Shown here: in pieces, positions 46,460 through 61,932 of the stretch
Numbering within the stretch: the first letter of the stretch is position 1
Layout of the letters: the number at the start of each line of letters is the position of its first letter
From: Telmatospirillum siberiense
GTDB lineage: Bacteria > Pseudomonadota > Alphaproteobacteria > Rhodospirillales > Magnetospirillaceae
Direction: 5' to 3'
Assembly (NCBI RefSeq): GCF_002845745.1
Contig: NZ_PIUM01000010.1
Location: 83,250 to 147,249, forward strand
Length of the DNA stretch: 64,000 nucleotides
Made by a program: the position numbers and the translations under genes
Notes under the pieces: model-generated
Database searches by the model: none
Told to the model about the DNA's origin: nothing
Seen by the model: the letters and a program-made list of their open reading frames with translations, nothing else

Positions 46460-48220
46460 ATGAGTACGGAAACGATGACGGGAGCGGAATTAGTCCTCAA
46501 AGCGCTGGTCGACCAGGGCGTTGAGGTTATTTTCGGGTATCCCGGCGGCGCCGTACTTCCGCTCTATGACGAGCTTTTCAAGCAGAACCGGCTTCGCCAT
46601 ATCCTGGTCCGCCATGAGCAGGCGGCGGTGCATGCCGCCGAAGGTTATGCGCGGTCCACCGGCAAGGTGGGCGTGGTCCTGGTGACCTCGGGGCCGGGGG
46701 CGACCAACGCGGTGACCGGTTTGCTCGACGCCCTGTGCGATTCGGTGCCGCTCGTCTGTCTGACGGGCCAGGTGCCCACCCATCTGATCGGCAACGACGC
46801 TTTTCAGGAAGCCGATACCACGGGCATCACCCGGCCCTGTACCAAACACAATTACCTGGTCAAGGACGTTGCCCAGGTCGCCCGTGTCGTGCACGAGGCC
46901 TTTTATGTGGCGCGTACCGGCCGGCCCGGCCCGGTGGTGGTCGATCTGCCGAAGGACGTCCTGGTCGGCAAGGGCGAGTATGTCGGCCCGGCCAAGGTCA
47001 AGCACAAGAGCTACCGTCCGCAGATCAAGGGCGATCTCAAGGCCATCGAGGAGGCCGTCGCGCTGATCGCCGAGGCCAAGCGCCCGATCTTCTACGTCGG
47101 CGGCGGCGTGGTCAATTCGGGGCCGGCGGCCTGCCAGCTTCTCAACCAGTTCGTGAAGATGACCGGCTTTCCCTGTACCCAGACCTTGATGGGTCTGGGC
47201 AGCTTCCCCGGGTCCGATCCCTTGTCGCTGGGCATGCTGGGCATGCACGGCACCTACGAGGCCAACCTGGCCATGCATGGCTGCGACGTGATGATCTGCG
47301 TCGGCGCCCGTTTCGACGACCGCGTCACCGGGCGTTTGAACGCCTTCTCGCCAAATTCGCGGAAGATCCATATCGATATCGATCCGTCGTCGATCAACAA
47401 GAATGTCGTGGTGGATATTCCGATCGTCGGCGATATCGCCTATGTCCTTGAAGACATGATCAAGGTGTGGAAGGCCCGGCAGATTCACGTCGACGGCAAG
47501 GCGCTGCGGGCGTGGTGGGCGCAGATCGAGCAGTGGCGGACCAAGGATTGCCTCCACTACACGCAAGGCGGCAAGATCATCAAGCCGCAATACGCCATCC
47601 AGCGGCTCTACGAAAAGACCAGGGACCGCGACACCTACATCACCACCGAGGTCGGTCAGCATCAGATGTGGGCGGCGCAGTTCTACAAGTTCGAGACGCC
47701 GGGACGGTGGTTGACCTCGGGCGGACTGGGAACCATGGGCTATGGCCTGCCCTCGGCCATGGGTGTGCAGATCGCCCATCCCGACTCGCTGGTCATCGAC
47801 ATCGCCGGCGAGGCCTCGATCCAGATGAACATCCAGGAAATGGCCACCCTGGCGCAATACCGGTTGCCGGTGAAGGTGTTCATCCTCAACAACCAGTATA
47901 TGGGCATGGTGCGCCAGTGGCAGGAACTGCTGCATGGCGGACGTTATTCGGAAAGCTATTCGGGCTCGCTTCCCGATTTCGTCAAGCTCGCCGACGCCTT
48001 CGGCGCCGTGGGCTTGCGCGCCGAGACGGTTGCCGACCTGGACGGCGTCATCGACCAGATGATCGCCATCGACCGGCCGGTGATCGTCGATTGCTGCGTC
48101 GATTCTGCGGAAAACTGTTTCCCGATGATTCCGTCGGGGGCGGCGCATAATGAAATGCTGCTCGGACCGAAGGACGAAACGGACAACGCCGTTTCCGAAG
48201 ACGGCATGATCCTGGTCTGA
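46460..48220 (+). CDS. ilvB: Acetolactate synthase large subunit
   Basis: A 586-residue thiamine diphosphate enzyme of valine, leucine and isoleucine synthesis. Features are IFGYPGGAVLPLYDELF, the catalytic glutamate in RHEQAAVHAAEGYAR, and a FAD-binding domain. The TDP/Mg motif reads AGEASIQMN with glutamate where many homologues have aspartate. ATG 46460 is preferred; GTG 46439 is possible. It leads an operon with ilvH. Confidence 0.96.
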   Translation: MSTETMTGAELVLKALVDQGVEVIFGYPGGAVLPLYDELFKQNRLRHILVRHEQAAVHAAEGYARSTGKVGVVLVTSGPGATNAVTGLLDALCDSVPLVCLTGQVPTHLIGNDAFQEADTTGITRPCTKHNYLVKDVAQVARVVHEAFYVARTGRPGPVVVDLPKDVLVGKGEYVGPAKVKHKSYRPQIKGDLKAIEEAVALIAEAKRPIFYVGGGVVNSGPAACQLLNQFVKMTGFPCTQTLMGLGSFPGSDPLSLGMLGMHGTYEANLAMHGCDVMICVGARFDDRVTGRLNAFSPNSRKIHIDIDPSSINKNVVVDIPIVGDIAYVLEDMIKVWKARQIHVDGKALRAWWAQIEQWRTKDCLHYTQGGKIIKPQYAIQRLYEKTRDRDTYITTEVGQHQMWAAQFYKFETPGRWLTSGGLGTMGYGLPSAMGVQIAHPDSLVIDIAGEASIQMNIQEMATLAQYRLPVKVFILNNQYMGMVRQWQELLHGGRYSESYSGSLPDFVKLADAFGAVGLRAETVADLDGVIDQMIAIDRPVIVDCCVDSAENCFPMIPSGAAHNEMLLGPKDETDNAVSEDGMILV

Positions 48221-48236
48221 CGGGGGAGTTCGAGGA

Positions 48237-48752
48237 ATGGTTTTGCAACAACAGGAAATCCGCCGTCATACCATCGCCATCCTGGTCGATAACGAGGCGG
48301 GCGTGCTGGCGCGGGTCATCGGTCTGTTTTCGGGGCGCGGCTACAATATCGAAAGCCTGACGGTGGCCGAGGTCGATCCGCGCGAACAGCTCTCCAGGAT
48401 CACCATCGTCACCTCGGGGACCTTGATGGTGATCGAGCAGATCAAGGCCCAGTTGGGCCGGTTGGTTCCCGTCCACAAGGTTTCCGATCTGACCATCGAA
48501 GGACCGTCGGTTTCGCGCGAGCTGGCTCTCGTCAAGGTCGCCGGGATCGGCGAAAAGCGTGTGGAATCGTTGCGGATCGCCGACATCTTCCGGGCTCGCG
48601 CGGTGGACTCCACCAACGATTCCTTCGTCTTCGAGATCGTCGGGGCGACCGACAAGCTCGACGCCTTCATCCATCTGATGGAGCCGCTGGGATTGGTCGA
48701 TGTCTCGCGGACGGGCGTCGTCGCCATTGCACGGGGACCCAATCCGATTTAG
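48237..48752 (+). CDS. ilvH: Acetolactate synthase small (regulatory) subunit
   Basis: A 171-residue ACT-domain protein with HTIAILVDNEAGVLARVIGL at its start and RGYNIESLTVAEVD. It activates the IlvB catalytic subunit and gives valine feedback inhibition. It follows ilvB by 16 bases. Confidence 0.96.
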   Translation: MVLQQQEIRRHTIAILVDNEAGVLARVIGLFSGRGYNIESLTVAEVDPREQLSRITIVTSGTLMVIEQIKAQLGRLVPVHKVSDLTIEGPSVSRELALVKVAGIGEKRVESLRIADIFRARAVDSTNDSFVFEIVGATDKLDAFIHLMEPLGLVDVSRTGVVAIARGPNPI

Positions 48753-48840
48753 GAGTCCCACTGGAATTCGTCGTGGCCCGTTCCCGTAGGGGCGGGGCCG
48801 CTGTCGTTGATTACCCTGTTTGGCCCTGAGGGCAAGGTGA

Positions 48841-49875
<1,035 letters not shown>

Positions 49876-49953
49876 AGTATTGAGGCCGCGTCGCTCCGCT
49901 CCTCGCAATGACGGCTAGAGCGATTTACGACCACGTTGGGTCACTTACCTTTT

Positions 49954-50013
49954 CGTCATTGCCGGGCTTGACCCGGCAATCCATGGACCCCCGGATCAAG
50001 TCCGGGGGTGACG
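49954..50013. repeat. Dispersed alphaproteobacterial intergenic repeat
   Basis: Two adjacent hairpins, TTGCCGGG/CCCGGCAA and CCCCCGG/CCGGGGG, form one repeat of the family seen at 8616 and 32452. It lies between the ilvC and katG stops, where it may serve as a transcription end for the convergent genes. Confidence 0.75.
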
Positions 50014-50142
50014 GAAAAAACGATGATCCAATACGATCGAAAACCGCTCTAATATCTTGATAGTACAATAAAAATAGAGATGCGCGAATCCGACAGGTGT
50101 CGGGGGAGAGGGGTCTGTCCCCCCCCCGTTCTCCGCCGGAGA

Positions 50143-54392
<4,250 letters not shown>

Positions 54393-54612
54393 TATAAATG
54401 CGCCCGTGAAACTTTTCGCGGACAAGGGGGATCGGCCAAACGGTTCGGCGCTGGAAAATGTCGAAAAAGGCAGACGACCGTTATGAAAAGTGTTGTGGTG
54501 CCGACATGATGCCGGGTATCACCCATTGCCGCCATGACACTGGCCCAAAGGAATGCGATGCCGGGGGGCGACCTCCGGCATTGTTGCAACGCAAACGCAC
54601 GGTATTGAGTGA

Positions 54613-55659
<1,047 letters not shown>

Positions 55660-55695
55660 CCGAAAGCCCGGAAGGGCTTCGGGAGGAGGTAGGGT

Positions 55696-56568
55696 GTGAA
55701 GCAGCATTCGGGAGCGCTGGGACGTCTGGCGACGCTGAGATTGCTCGCTCAACGCTTCACTTTTCTTGCTTTGGCGATGGCATCCTTCGGGCTGATGTTG
55801 CTGGGCAAGGCCGATACCGTTCTGGTCGAGCGCCTGCGCCTGGCGGTCAGCGATACGGTGGTGCCCATTCTCGACGTCATGTCCCGTCCGGCCAGCACCA
55901 TCGCCGAGGTGGTCGGCGCGGTCCGCGAACTGGCGACGCTTCGCGCGGAAAACGTCCGATTGCGCGAGGAGAATGCCAATCTCATGCATTGGCAGACCCT
56001 GGCCCGCCAGCTCGATAACGAAAACCGCGCCCTGCGCGGCCAGCTCAATTTCATTCCCGACCCCGATCCGTCCTTCGTCACCACGCGGGTGGTCGGCGAT
56101 ACCGGCGGCGCCTTCGTCCATTCCATGCTGATCAATTCCGGTAGCCGCGAGGGGATCCGCAAGGGACAGGCGGTCATCGCCGGGGAATTCCTGGTGGGCC
56201 GCATCGCCGAGGTCGGCCAGAGATCGGCCCGGGTATTGCTGCTGACCGACATCAACAGCCACATTCCGGTGATCCTGGAGAATTCGCGGGCCAAGGCGAT
56301 CCTGACCGGCGACAATTCGGACCGGCCGCGACTGAGCTATCTGTCGTCCAACACCAATGCCGCGCCGGGTGACCGCGTGGTCAGTTCCGGTCATGGCGGC
56401 GCCTTTCCGCCGGGATTGCCGATCGGCGTGGTTTCCTCGGTGCAGGATGGAATCGTCCGGGTCGAACCCTTCGTGCATCGCTATCAGTTGGAGTATGTGA
56501 CGGTAGTGGATTACGGCTTGGCGGGCATCATGCCGTCGGATCCACCCTCCGAAGGCCGGGAGCGGTGA
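55696..56568 (+). CDS. mreC: Rod-shape-determining protein MreC
   Basis: A 290-residue protein starting at GTG 55696 after GGGAGGAGG. One membrane helix at about 20-42, a coiled coil at 70-105 (ELATLRAENVRLREENANL) and a periplasmic beta-domain (GQAVIAGEFLVGRIAEVG). It links MreB to the wall synthases. Its end overlaps mreD. Confidence 0.95.
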   Translation: MKQHSGALGRLATLRLLAQRFTFLALAMASFGLMLLGKADTVLVERLRLAVSDTVVPILDVMSRPASTIAEVVGAVRELATLRAENVRLREENANLMHWQTLARQLDNENRALRGQLNFIPDPDPSFVTTRVVGDTGGAFVHSMLINSGSREGIRKGQAVIAGEFLVGRIAEVGQRSARVLLLTDINSHIPVILENSRAKAILTGDNSDRPRLSYLSSNTNAAPGDRVVSSGHGGAFPPGLPIGVVSSVQDGIVRVEPFVHRYQLEYVTVVDYGLAGIMPSDPPSEGRER

Positions 56569-57080
56569 AGGGAACGCTGCTTCAGCGAATTGATCAATGG
56601 TTCCGACATCTGTTGCCGGTGGGGTCGGTTCTGCTGCTGATTTTGATCAATGCGTTGCCGACGAGACTTCCCGGGTTCGCCGCCGTGGTGCCTTTGCTGC
56701 CGTTGATCGGCATCTATTACTGGTCGATCTATCGGCCTGATCTGATGCCGCCGGCCTTGGCTTTCGGCCTCGGGCTGCTGAACGACGTCATCGCGGGCCT
56801 GCCCCTCGGGGTCTCGTCGCTGATCTATCTTCTGGCGCAGGGGATGACCGCCTCGCAGCGGCGATTTTTCCACGGGAAACCATTTCGTATCGCCTGGTGG
56901 GGATTCGGTCTGGTCAGCGCCTGCGCCCTGGCCCTTCAGTGGCTTCTGGTCTCGTTGCTGCTGGGCCATACCCTGGAACCGCGTGCGGTGATGTTCGAAT
57001 TTCTGATGACCTTGTTTTTCTATCCCTTGCTTAGCTGGTTCTTCGCCCGCATCCAGCTGGCCTTGTTGCGCAGCGTCTGA
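56565..57080 (+). CDS. mreD: Rod-shape-determining protein MreD
   Basis: A 171-residue membrane protein with about five helices. GTG 56565 overlaps the mreC stop. The LPLIGIYYWSIYRPDLMPP and GLLNDVIAGLPLGVSSL stretches are typical of the family. It completes the MreBCD complex. Confidence 0.93.
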   Translation: MKGTLLQRIDQWFRHLLPVGSVLLLILINALPTRLPGFAAVVPLLPLIGIYYWSIYRPDLMPPALAFGLGLLNDVIAGLPLGVSSLIYLLAQGMTASQRRFFHGKPFRIAWWGFGLVSACALALQWLLVSLLLGHTLEPRAVMFEFLMTLFFYPLLSWFFARIQLALLRSV

Positions 57081-57084
57081 AACC

Positions 57085-59058
57085 ATGAGCCGTGACAACG
57101 ATCGCGCCAAGATCATAGGGCGCCGTGCCCTGTTGCTGGGCGGCGGCAAGCTGGCCCTGCTTTCGGCTCTGGTCGGGCGGATGTATTACCTTCAGGTGCT
57201 CGAGGCCGATAAATACGCCACCCTGGCCGACGAGAATCGCATCAACCTGCGCCTGCTGCCGCCGCCGCGCGGGCGCATCCTCGATCGCAACGGCGTGCCG
57301 ATGGCGGTCAATCAGCAGAACTACCGGGTGCTGATCGTCACGGAACAGACGGACGATCTCGACGATACGCTGGATAGTCTGTCCAACATCATTCCCATCA
57401 ATGACCACGACCGCACGCGCATCGCCCGCGAGGCCAAGCGCCGGCGCAGTTTCGTCCCGGTGACGGTGCGCGAGAACCTGTCCTGGGAGGATGTGGCGCG
57501 GATCGAGATCAATACGCCCGATCTGCCCGGCGTGATGATCGATGTCGGGCAAAGCAGGAACTATCCGCTGGAAGGGTTGGGGGCGCATCTGCTGGGGTAT
57601 GTCTCGGCGGTATCGGAGGCCGATCTGCAGGCCTCGTCCGATCCCTTGCTCGAATTGCCCGGATTCCGCATCGGCAAGGCCGGCATCGAACGGGTCTACG
57701 ATCTGGCCTTGCGCGGCAAGGGGGGGACCAGCCAGGTCGAGGTCAATGCGGTGGGCCGGACCATCCGCGAGTTGAAGCGCGACGAGGGCGAGCCGGGGCT
57801 CGACCTCAACCTCACCATCGACCTCGAACTCCAGCAATTCGCGGCCCAGCGTTTGGGCGACGAAAGCGCTTCCGCCGTGGTGATCGATATCCATACCGGC
57901 GACGTCCTGGTCATGGCCTCGACCCCTTCCTTCGATCCCAATGCCTTCAATCGCGGCCTGTCGTCCGAGGAATGGAAGACGCTGATCTCCAATCCGCGGG
58001 CGCCGCTGACCAACAAGGCCATCGCCGGCCAATATCCGCCCGGCTCGACGTTCAAGCTGATGACCGCCCTGGCGGCCCTGGAGAGCGGATCGGTGACCGG
58101 CGATCAGCGGATTTTGTGCCCGGGCCAGATGAATATCGGCAATATCACACTGCATTGCTGGAAGAAGGGCGGCCACGGATCTCTCGACATGGTCGGCGGG
58201 ATCAAGAACTCCTGTGACGTCTATTTCTACGAAATCGCCCGGCGCACCGGCTTCGAGCGGATCGCCGAGATGGCCAAGCGCTTCGGCCTCGGTTCGACCC
58301 TCGGCCTGGATCTGCCAAGCGAACGGGGAGGGACCATCCCCAACCGCGACTGGAAGCGGGCGACCCTGGGGCAGTCGTGGTATCCCGGCGAAACGCCGAT
58401 CAACGCCATCGGCCAGGGTTATGTCCAGGCGACGCCCTTGCAGTTGGCGGTGATGACCGCCCGGTTGGCCAATGGCGGCTTCGCCGTCATGCCTCATCTT
58501 GCCCGCGACAATATCGAAGGCGTTCACGCCATCGCGCGGCCGGCCCCCAACTGGGCCGATCTTGGCGTTTCCCGACAATCCCTGGCCCTGGTCCGCCGCG
58601 GCATGAACGCCGTTTGCAACGAACCGGGCGGCACCGCCTATTCGATTCGCATCAAGGACGAGGGCATGGCCATGTCGGGGAAGACCGGCTCGGCGCAGGT
58701 CAAGCGCATTACCATGCGCGAACGCGAAATCGGTATGAAGAAGATGGAGGACATGCCGTGGAAAGACCGCGACCACGCGCTGTTCGTCGCCTATGCGCCG
58801 GAGTCCGAGCCGCGTTACGCCTGTTGCGTGGTCGTCGAACACGGCTCGCACGGCGGGTCGGCGGCCGGCCCGGTGGCCCGCGACATCCTGATCGAGGTGC
58901 AGAAGCGTTATCTGCAGCGCAATGTCCAGTCCCCCCCCGAGGAGCATCCGGTACCGCAGCAAACCTCGCATCGGCATGATCCGTCCGTGGAGGAGGAGGG
59001 GGCGCACAGTCACGACGACGATGAAGACGAGGATCAAGGGAACGGTGATCACGGATGA
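57085..59058 (+). CDS. mrdA: Penicillin-binding protein 2 (peptidoglycan transpeptidase)
   Basis: A 657-residue class B transpeptidase: N-terminal membrane helix, dimerisation region, and catalytic motifs STFK (in PPGSTFKLMTAL), SCD and KTG (SGKTGSAQ). It crosslinks lateral cell wall with RodA. The C-terminal 40 residues are rich in His, Asp and Glu, an unusual tail. Overlaps rodA by ATGA. Confidence 0.97.
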   Translation: MSRDNDRAKIIGRRALLLGGGKLALLSALVGRMYYLQVLEADKYATLADENRINLRLLPPPRGRILDRNGVPMAVNQQNYRVLIVTEQTDDLDDTLDSLSNIIPINDHDRTRIAREAKRRRSFVPVTVRENLSWEDVARIEINTPDLPGVMIDVGQSRNYPLEGLGAHLLGYVSAVSEADLQASSDPLLELPGFRIGKAGIERVYDLALRGKGGTSQVEVNAVGRTIRELKRDEGEPGLDLNLTIDLELQQFAAQRLGDESASAVVIDIHTGDVLVMASTPSFDPNAFNRGLSSEEWKTLISNPRAPLTNKAIAGQYPPGSTFKLMTALAALESGSVTGDQRILCPGQMNIGNITLHCWKKGGHGSLDMVGGIKNSCDVYFYEIARRTGFERIAEMAKRFGLGSTLGLDLPSERGGTIPNRDWKRATLGQSWYPGETPINAIGQGYVQATPLQLAVMTARLANGGFAVMPHLARDNIEGVHAIARPAPNWADLGVSRQSLALVRRGMNAVCNEPGGTAYSIRIKDEGMAMSGKTGSAQVKRITMREREIGMKKMEDMPWKDRDHALFVAYAPESEPRYACCVVVEHGSHGGSAAGPVARDILIEVQKRYLQRNVQSPPEEHPVPQQTSHRHDPSVEEEGAHSHDDDEDEDQGNGDHG

Positions 59059-60215
59059 GAGGCCCGCAGATGCATTTCCGCTTCAGCCGCTCCGAGATGA
59101 GCCTGCGCGAGAAGCTCTGGCACGTTAGCTGGTCGTTCGTTCTCCTGGTCACGGTGATTTGCTCGGTCGGCTTCCTGACCCTTTATTCCGCCGCCAACGG
59201 CAACGTCGATCCCTGGGCGTCCCGCCAGATCGTGCGCTTTCTCGTCGGATTGGTGGTGATGCTGGCCGTCGCCATGGTCGACATCCGTTTCTGGATGCGC
59301 TGGGCTTACGTGCTTTACGCCGTCGCCCTGGTGCTGCTGATCGCCGTGGAGATCCGCGGGTCGGTCGGCATGGGGGCGCAGCGCTGGATCGATCTCGGCT
59401 TCATCCAGTTGCAGCCCTCGGAAATCATGAAGATCACCCTGGTGCTGGCGCTTGCCCGCTATTTTCACGGGGCCAGCTATCAGGATGTCGGACGGCCGGT
59501 GTTTCTCATTCCGCCGTTGATGATGGTGTTCCTGCCGGTCGGACTGGTGCTGAAGCAACCCGATCTGGGCACGGCGATGATGTTGACGCTGGCCAGCGGC
59601 GCCATGTTCTTCCTGGCCGGGGTGCGCGTCTGGAAGTTCGCGCTGATCATTTCGGCGGGTCTGGCGGCGATTCCCGTGGCCTGGAAGTTCATGCGCGAAT
59701 ATCAGCGCCAGCGGATCATCACCTTCCTCAACCCCGAGAACGATCCTTTGGGGGCGGGCTATCATATCTTGCAATCGAAGATCGCCCTGGGGTCGGGGGG
59801 GCTGTTCGGCAAGGGCTTCATGCTGGGGACGCAAAGCCATCTCAATTTTCTGCCCGAGAAGCAGACCGACTTCATCTTCACCATGCTGGCCGAGGAATGG
59901 GGCATGGTCGGCGGTGTGGTCCTGGTGGCGCTCTACACCCTGATCCTGGTCTACGGCTATGCCATGAGCCTGCGCGCCCGCAGTCAGTTCGCGCGGCTGG
60001 TCGGCCTGGGGCTGACCACCACTTTCTTCCTCTACGTCTTCATCAACATCGCCATGGTCATGGGGCTGGTGCCGGTGGTCGGCGTGCCCTTGCCGCTGAT
60101 TTCCTATGGCGGCACCGCCATGCTGACCCTGCTGTTCGGCTTCGGGTTGATCTTGAGCGTCTATATCCATCGCGATATCCACATCGGCCGGCGCGGGGCC
60201 TCGGACGATATTTGA
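59055..60215 (+). CDS. rodA: Rod-shape peptidoglycan glycosyltransferase RodA (SEDS family)
   Basis: A 386-residue SEDS membrane protein with about ten helices, including RWIDLGFIQLQPSEIMK and the late LPLISYGGTAMLTLLFGFGL signature. It polymerises glycan strands with PBP2 during elongation. ATG 59055 overlaps the mrdA stop; MHFRFSRSEM at codon 6 is an alternative start. Confidence 0.97.
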   Translation: MRGPQMHFRFSRSEMSLREKLWHVSWSFVLLVTVICSVGFLTLYSAANGNVDPWASRQIVRFLVGLVVMLAVAMVDIRFWMRWAYVLYAVALVLLIAVEIRGSVGMGAQRWIDLGFIQLQPSEIMKITLVLALARYFHGASYQDVGRPVFLIPPLMMVFLPVGLVLKQPDLGTAMMLTLASGAMFFLAGVRVWKFALIISAGLAAIPVAWKFMREYQRQRIITFLNPENDPLGAGYHILQSKIALGSGGLFGKGFMLGTQSHLNFLPEKQTDFIFTMLAEEWGMVGGVVLVALYTLILVYGYAMSLRARSQFARLVGLGLTTTFFLYVFINIAMVMGLVPVVGVPLPLISYGGTAMLTLLFGFGLILSVYIHRDIHIGRRGASDDI

Positions 60216-60301
60216 CCCGTGGGGTGGGAATGTGGGGTTTTTCCTAAAAAAGCATTCGACAAACCCCCCGGCCTTTGCTAATAACCGGGCCTCCCGGATA
60301 C

Positions 60302-60377
<76 letters not shown>

Positions 60378-60406
60378 AATTTCGAAGCGCAACCAACGCT
60401 TCTCGG

Positions 60407-60436
60407 AAAAGGCCCGATCGCAAGATCGGGCCTTTT
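60407..60436 (+). terminator. Rho-independent terminator after tRNA-Lys
   Basis: The stem AAAAGGCCCGATC / GATCGGGCCTTTT with a four-base loop GCAA is followed by a short T-rich end. It lies 30 bases after the tRNA and would end its transcript. Confidence 0.9.
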
Positions 60437-60574
60437 GCGTTTCTAGGTCCCCCCGCAAATCCCCATCTGCGCCCCCGGTGTCCCCCTGTCGGTGCCGAGG
60501 ATGTTTCATTTTCTGACACATTTCTGTCAGGCACCAATCTCGTTTCGGAATGTTAGCATGGGCCGTGGAACTTT

Positions 60575-61330
60575 ATGGAGCCACGCTATTTGACGGCCGA
60601 TGGTGGCATTATCAAATTATCTTGGTGGCATCTCGGACGGTTTTTCTGGGCGTTTTGTTTGCCTTTGGAATCGGCGTCGATCGCAGCGGCGGCTTTTGCC
60701 GAGAACAATGCGGACGCCTTGGGGGAGCGCCAGGGCCGGAAGGGCGGGGCGGAAGGGCAGATCAGCTTCGACCTTCCCGCTCAGCCGCTGGCCTCGGCCT
60801 TGGAGCAGTACAGCGTCGTCTCCGGTTTGCAGGTCGTCTACGACGGCACCTTGGCGGAGGGTCATGAATCGACGCCGGTCAAAGGGAACTTTTCGCCCGA
60901 GGTCGCTTTGCGGATTTTGCTTGATGGGACGGGCCTCTCGCCGCGCTACATGGCCACCGATGGCTTCGTGCTGGTTCCCGCCCGGCCGGATCCGGCTGCC
61001 GATACGGTGTCGGCGGCGGCCGGCGCGCAATATTACGGTCGGATTCAATCTCGTCTTGAGGGAGCCCTCTGCGCCAACGACCGGACCCGATCCGGGGGAT
61101 ATCGTATCGCTCTCGGTATCTGGATCGCACCGTCCGGAGTCATCACGCGTTCGGCATTGCTTGGCTCGTCCGGGGATACGTCTCTCGATGCGGTGATTGA
61201 TCGGATGACGCGCGGTTTGGTGATCGGCGCTCCGCCGCCCCCCGGTTTTGCTCAGCCCGTCACACTGCTCGTCACTCCGGAGTTGATGAGGGACTGCCAG
61301 GCGGTCCAGGGAGAAGGGGCGCAACCATGA
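60575..61330 (+). CDS. Periplasmic STN-domain protein with TonB C-terminal-like domain
   Basis: A 251-residue exported protein. A signal-like segment ends about residue 42 (ESASIAAAAFAE). Residues about 63-118 are a secretin/TonB short N-terminal (STN) domain: ISFDLPAQPLASALEQYSVVSG, then LRILLDGTGLSPRYMATDGFVLVPA. Residues about 150-240 look like a TonB C-terminal domain (YRIALGIWIAPSGVITRSALLGSSG). There is no plug or barrel. It probably acts as the signal input for the FecI/FecR pair, like the barrel-less VreA of Pseudomonas aeruginosa. Coupled to the sigma factor gene by ATGA. Confidence 0.8.
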   Translation: MEPRYLTADGGIIKLSWWHLGRFFWAFCLPLESASIAAAAFAENNADALGERQGRKGGAEGQISFDLPAQPLASALEQYSVVSGLQVVYDGTLAEGHESTPVKGNFSPEVALRILLDGTGLSPRYMATDGFVLVPARPDPAADTVSAAAGAQYYGRIQSRLEGALCANDRTRSGGYRIALGIWIAPSGVITRSALLGSSGDTSLDAVIDRMTRGLVIGAPPPPGFAQPVTLLVTPELMRDCQAVQGEGAQP

Positions 61331-61932
61331 CGGAAACACCCTGGACCATGCTGCAGCGTCGCCTGGTGTCGCGTTACGATGATCTGAGGAGGCGTTTGGC
61401 GCGGCATCTGGGATCTCCCGAACGCGCCGATGATGCTTTGCAGGACACTTGGCTGCGGTTGGAGCGTGGTGGCGAGATATCTTCGGTACAGAGCCCCGAT
61501 TCCTATCTTTTTCGCGTTGCCGTCAATATCGCCCGTGATCAGTTGCGCGCCGAGAGCCGGCGTTTGACCACGACCGAGGTCGAGGTTCTGCTCAACATCG
61601 CCGACACGGCGCCGGATGCGACGCGCATCCTGGAAGCCCGTTCCGACCTGGAGGCTCTCAAAAGGGTCATGGAGGAATTGCCGGCACGGCAACGGGCGAT
61701 CCTGGTGGCGGCGCGGCTCGAAAAAATGCCGAGAAGCGATATCGCCCGGCGTTTCGGCGTATCAGTCCGCTTTGTGCAGCGGGAATTGCAGGAGGCTCAG
61801 GATTATTGTGCGGCGCGTCTGCGAAATTTGGAGATCCCGCGGTACAGATCGATGCCTCGAGAAACGTCTCTTGTTAAAGAGCCTCTTGAGGTGATCGGTC
61901 AGGAACGAACACCGCCAGGAACTGATGAATGA
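61327..61932 (+). CDS. FecI-like ECF sigma factor
   Basis: A 201-residue extracytoplasmic-function sigma factor. Region 2 spans about 15-85 (LGSPERADDALQDTWLRLERG, YLFRVAVNIARDQLRAESRR); region 4 spans about 115-165 (LPARQRAILVAARLEKM, then ARRFGVSVRFVQRELQEA). It follows the STN protein and precedes FecR with ATGA overlaps at both ends. It likely transcribes genes downstream, with the secretion gene at 63494 a prime candidate. Confidence 0.93.
   Translation: MTETPWTMLQRRLVSRYDDLRRRLARHLGSPERADDALQDTWLRLERGGEISSVQSPDSYLFRVAVNIARDQLRAESRRLTTTEVEVLLNIADTAPDATRILEARSDLEALKRVMEELPARQRAILVAARLEKMPRSDIARRFGVSVRFVQRELQEAQDYCAARLRNLEIPRYRSMPRETSLVKEPLEVIGQERTPPGTDE

Noticed and set aside
57031..59052. 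Long open frame (673 codons) on the minus strand
   Set aside because: Antisense to mrdA, whose catalytic motifs are all intact.
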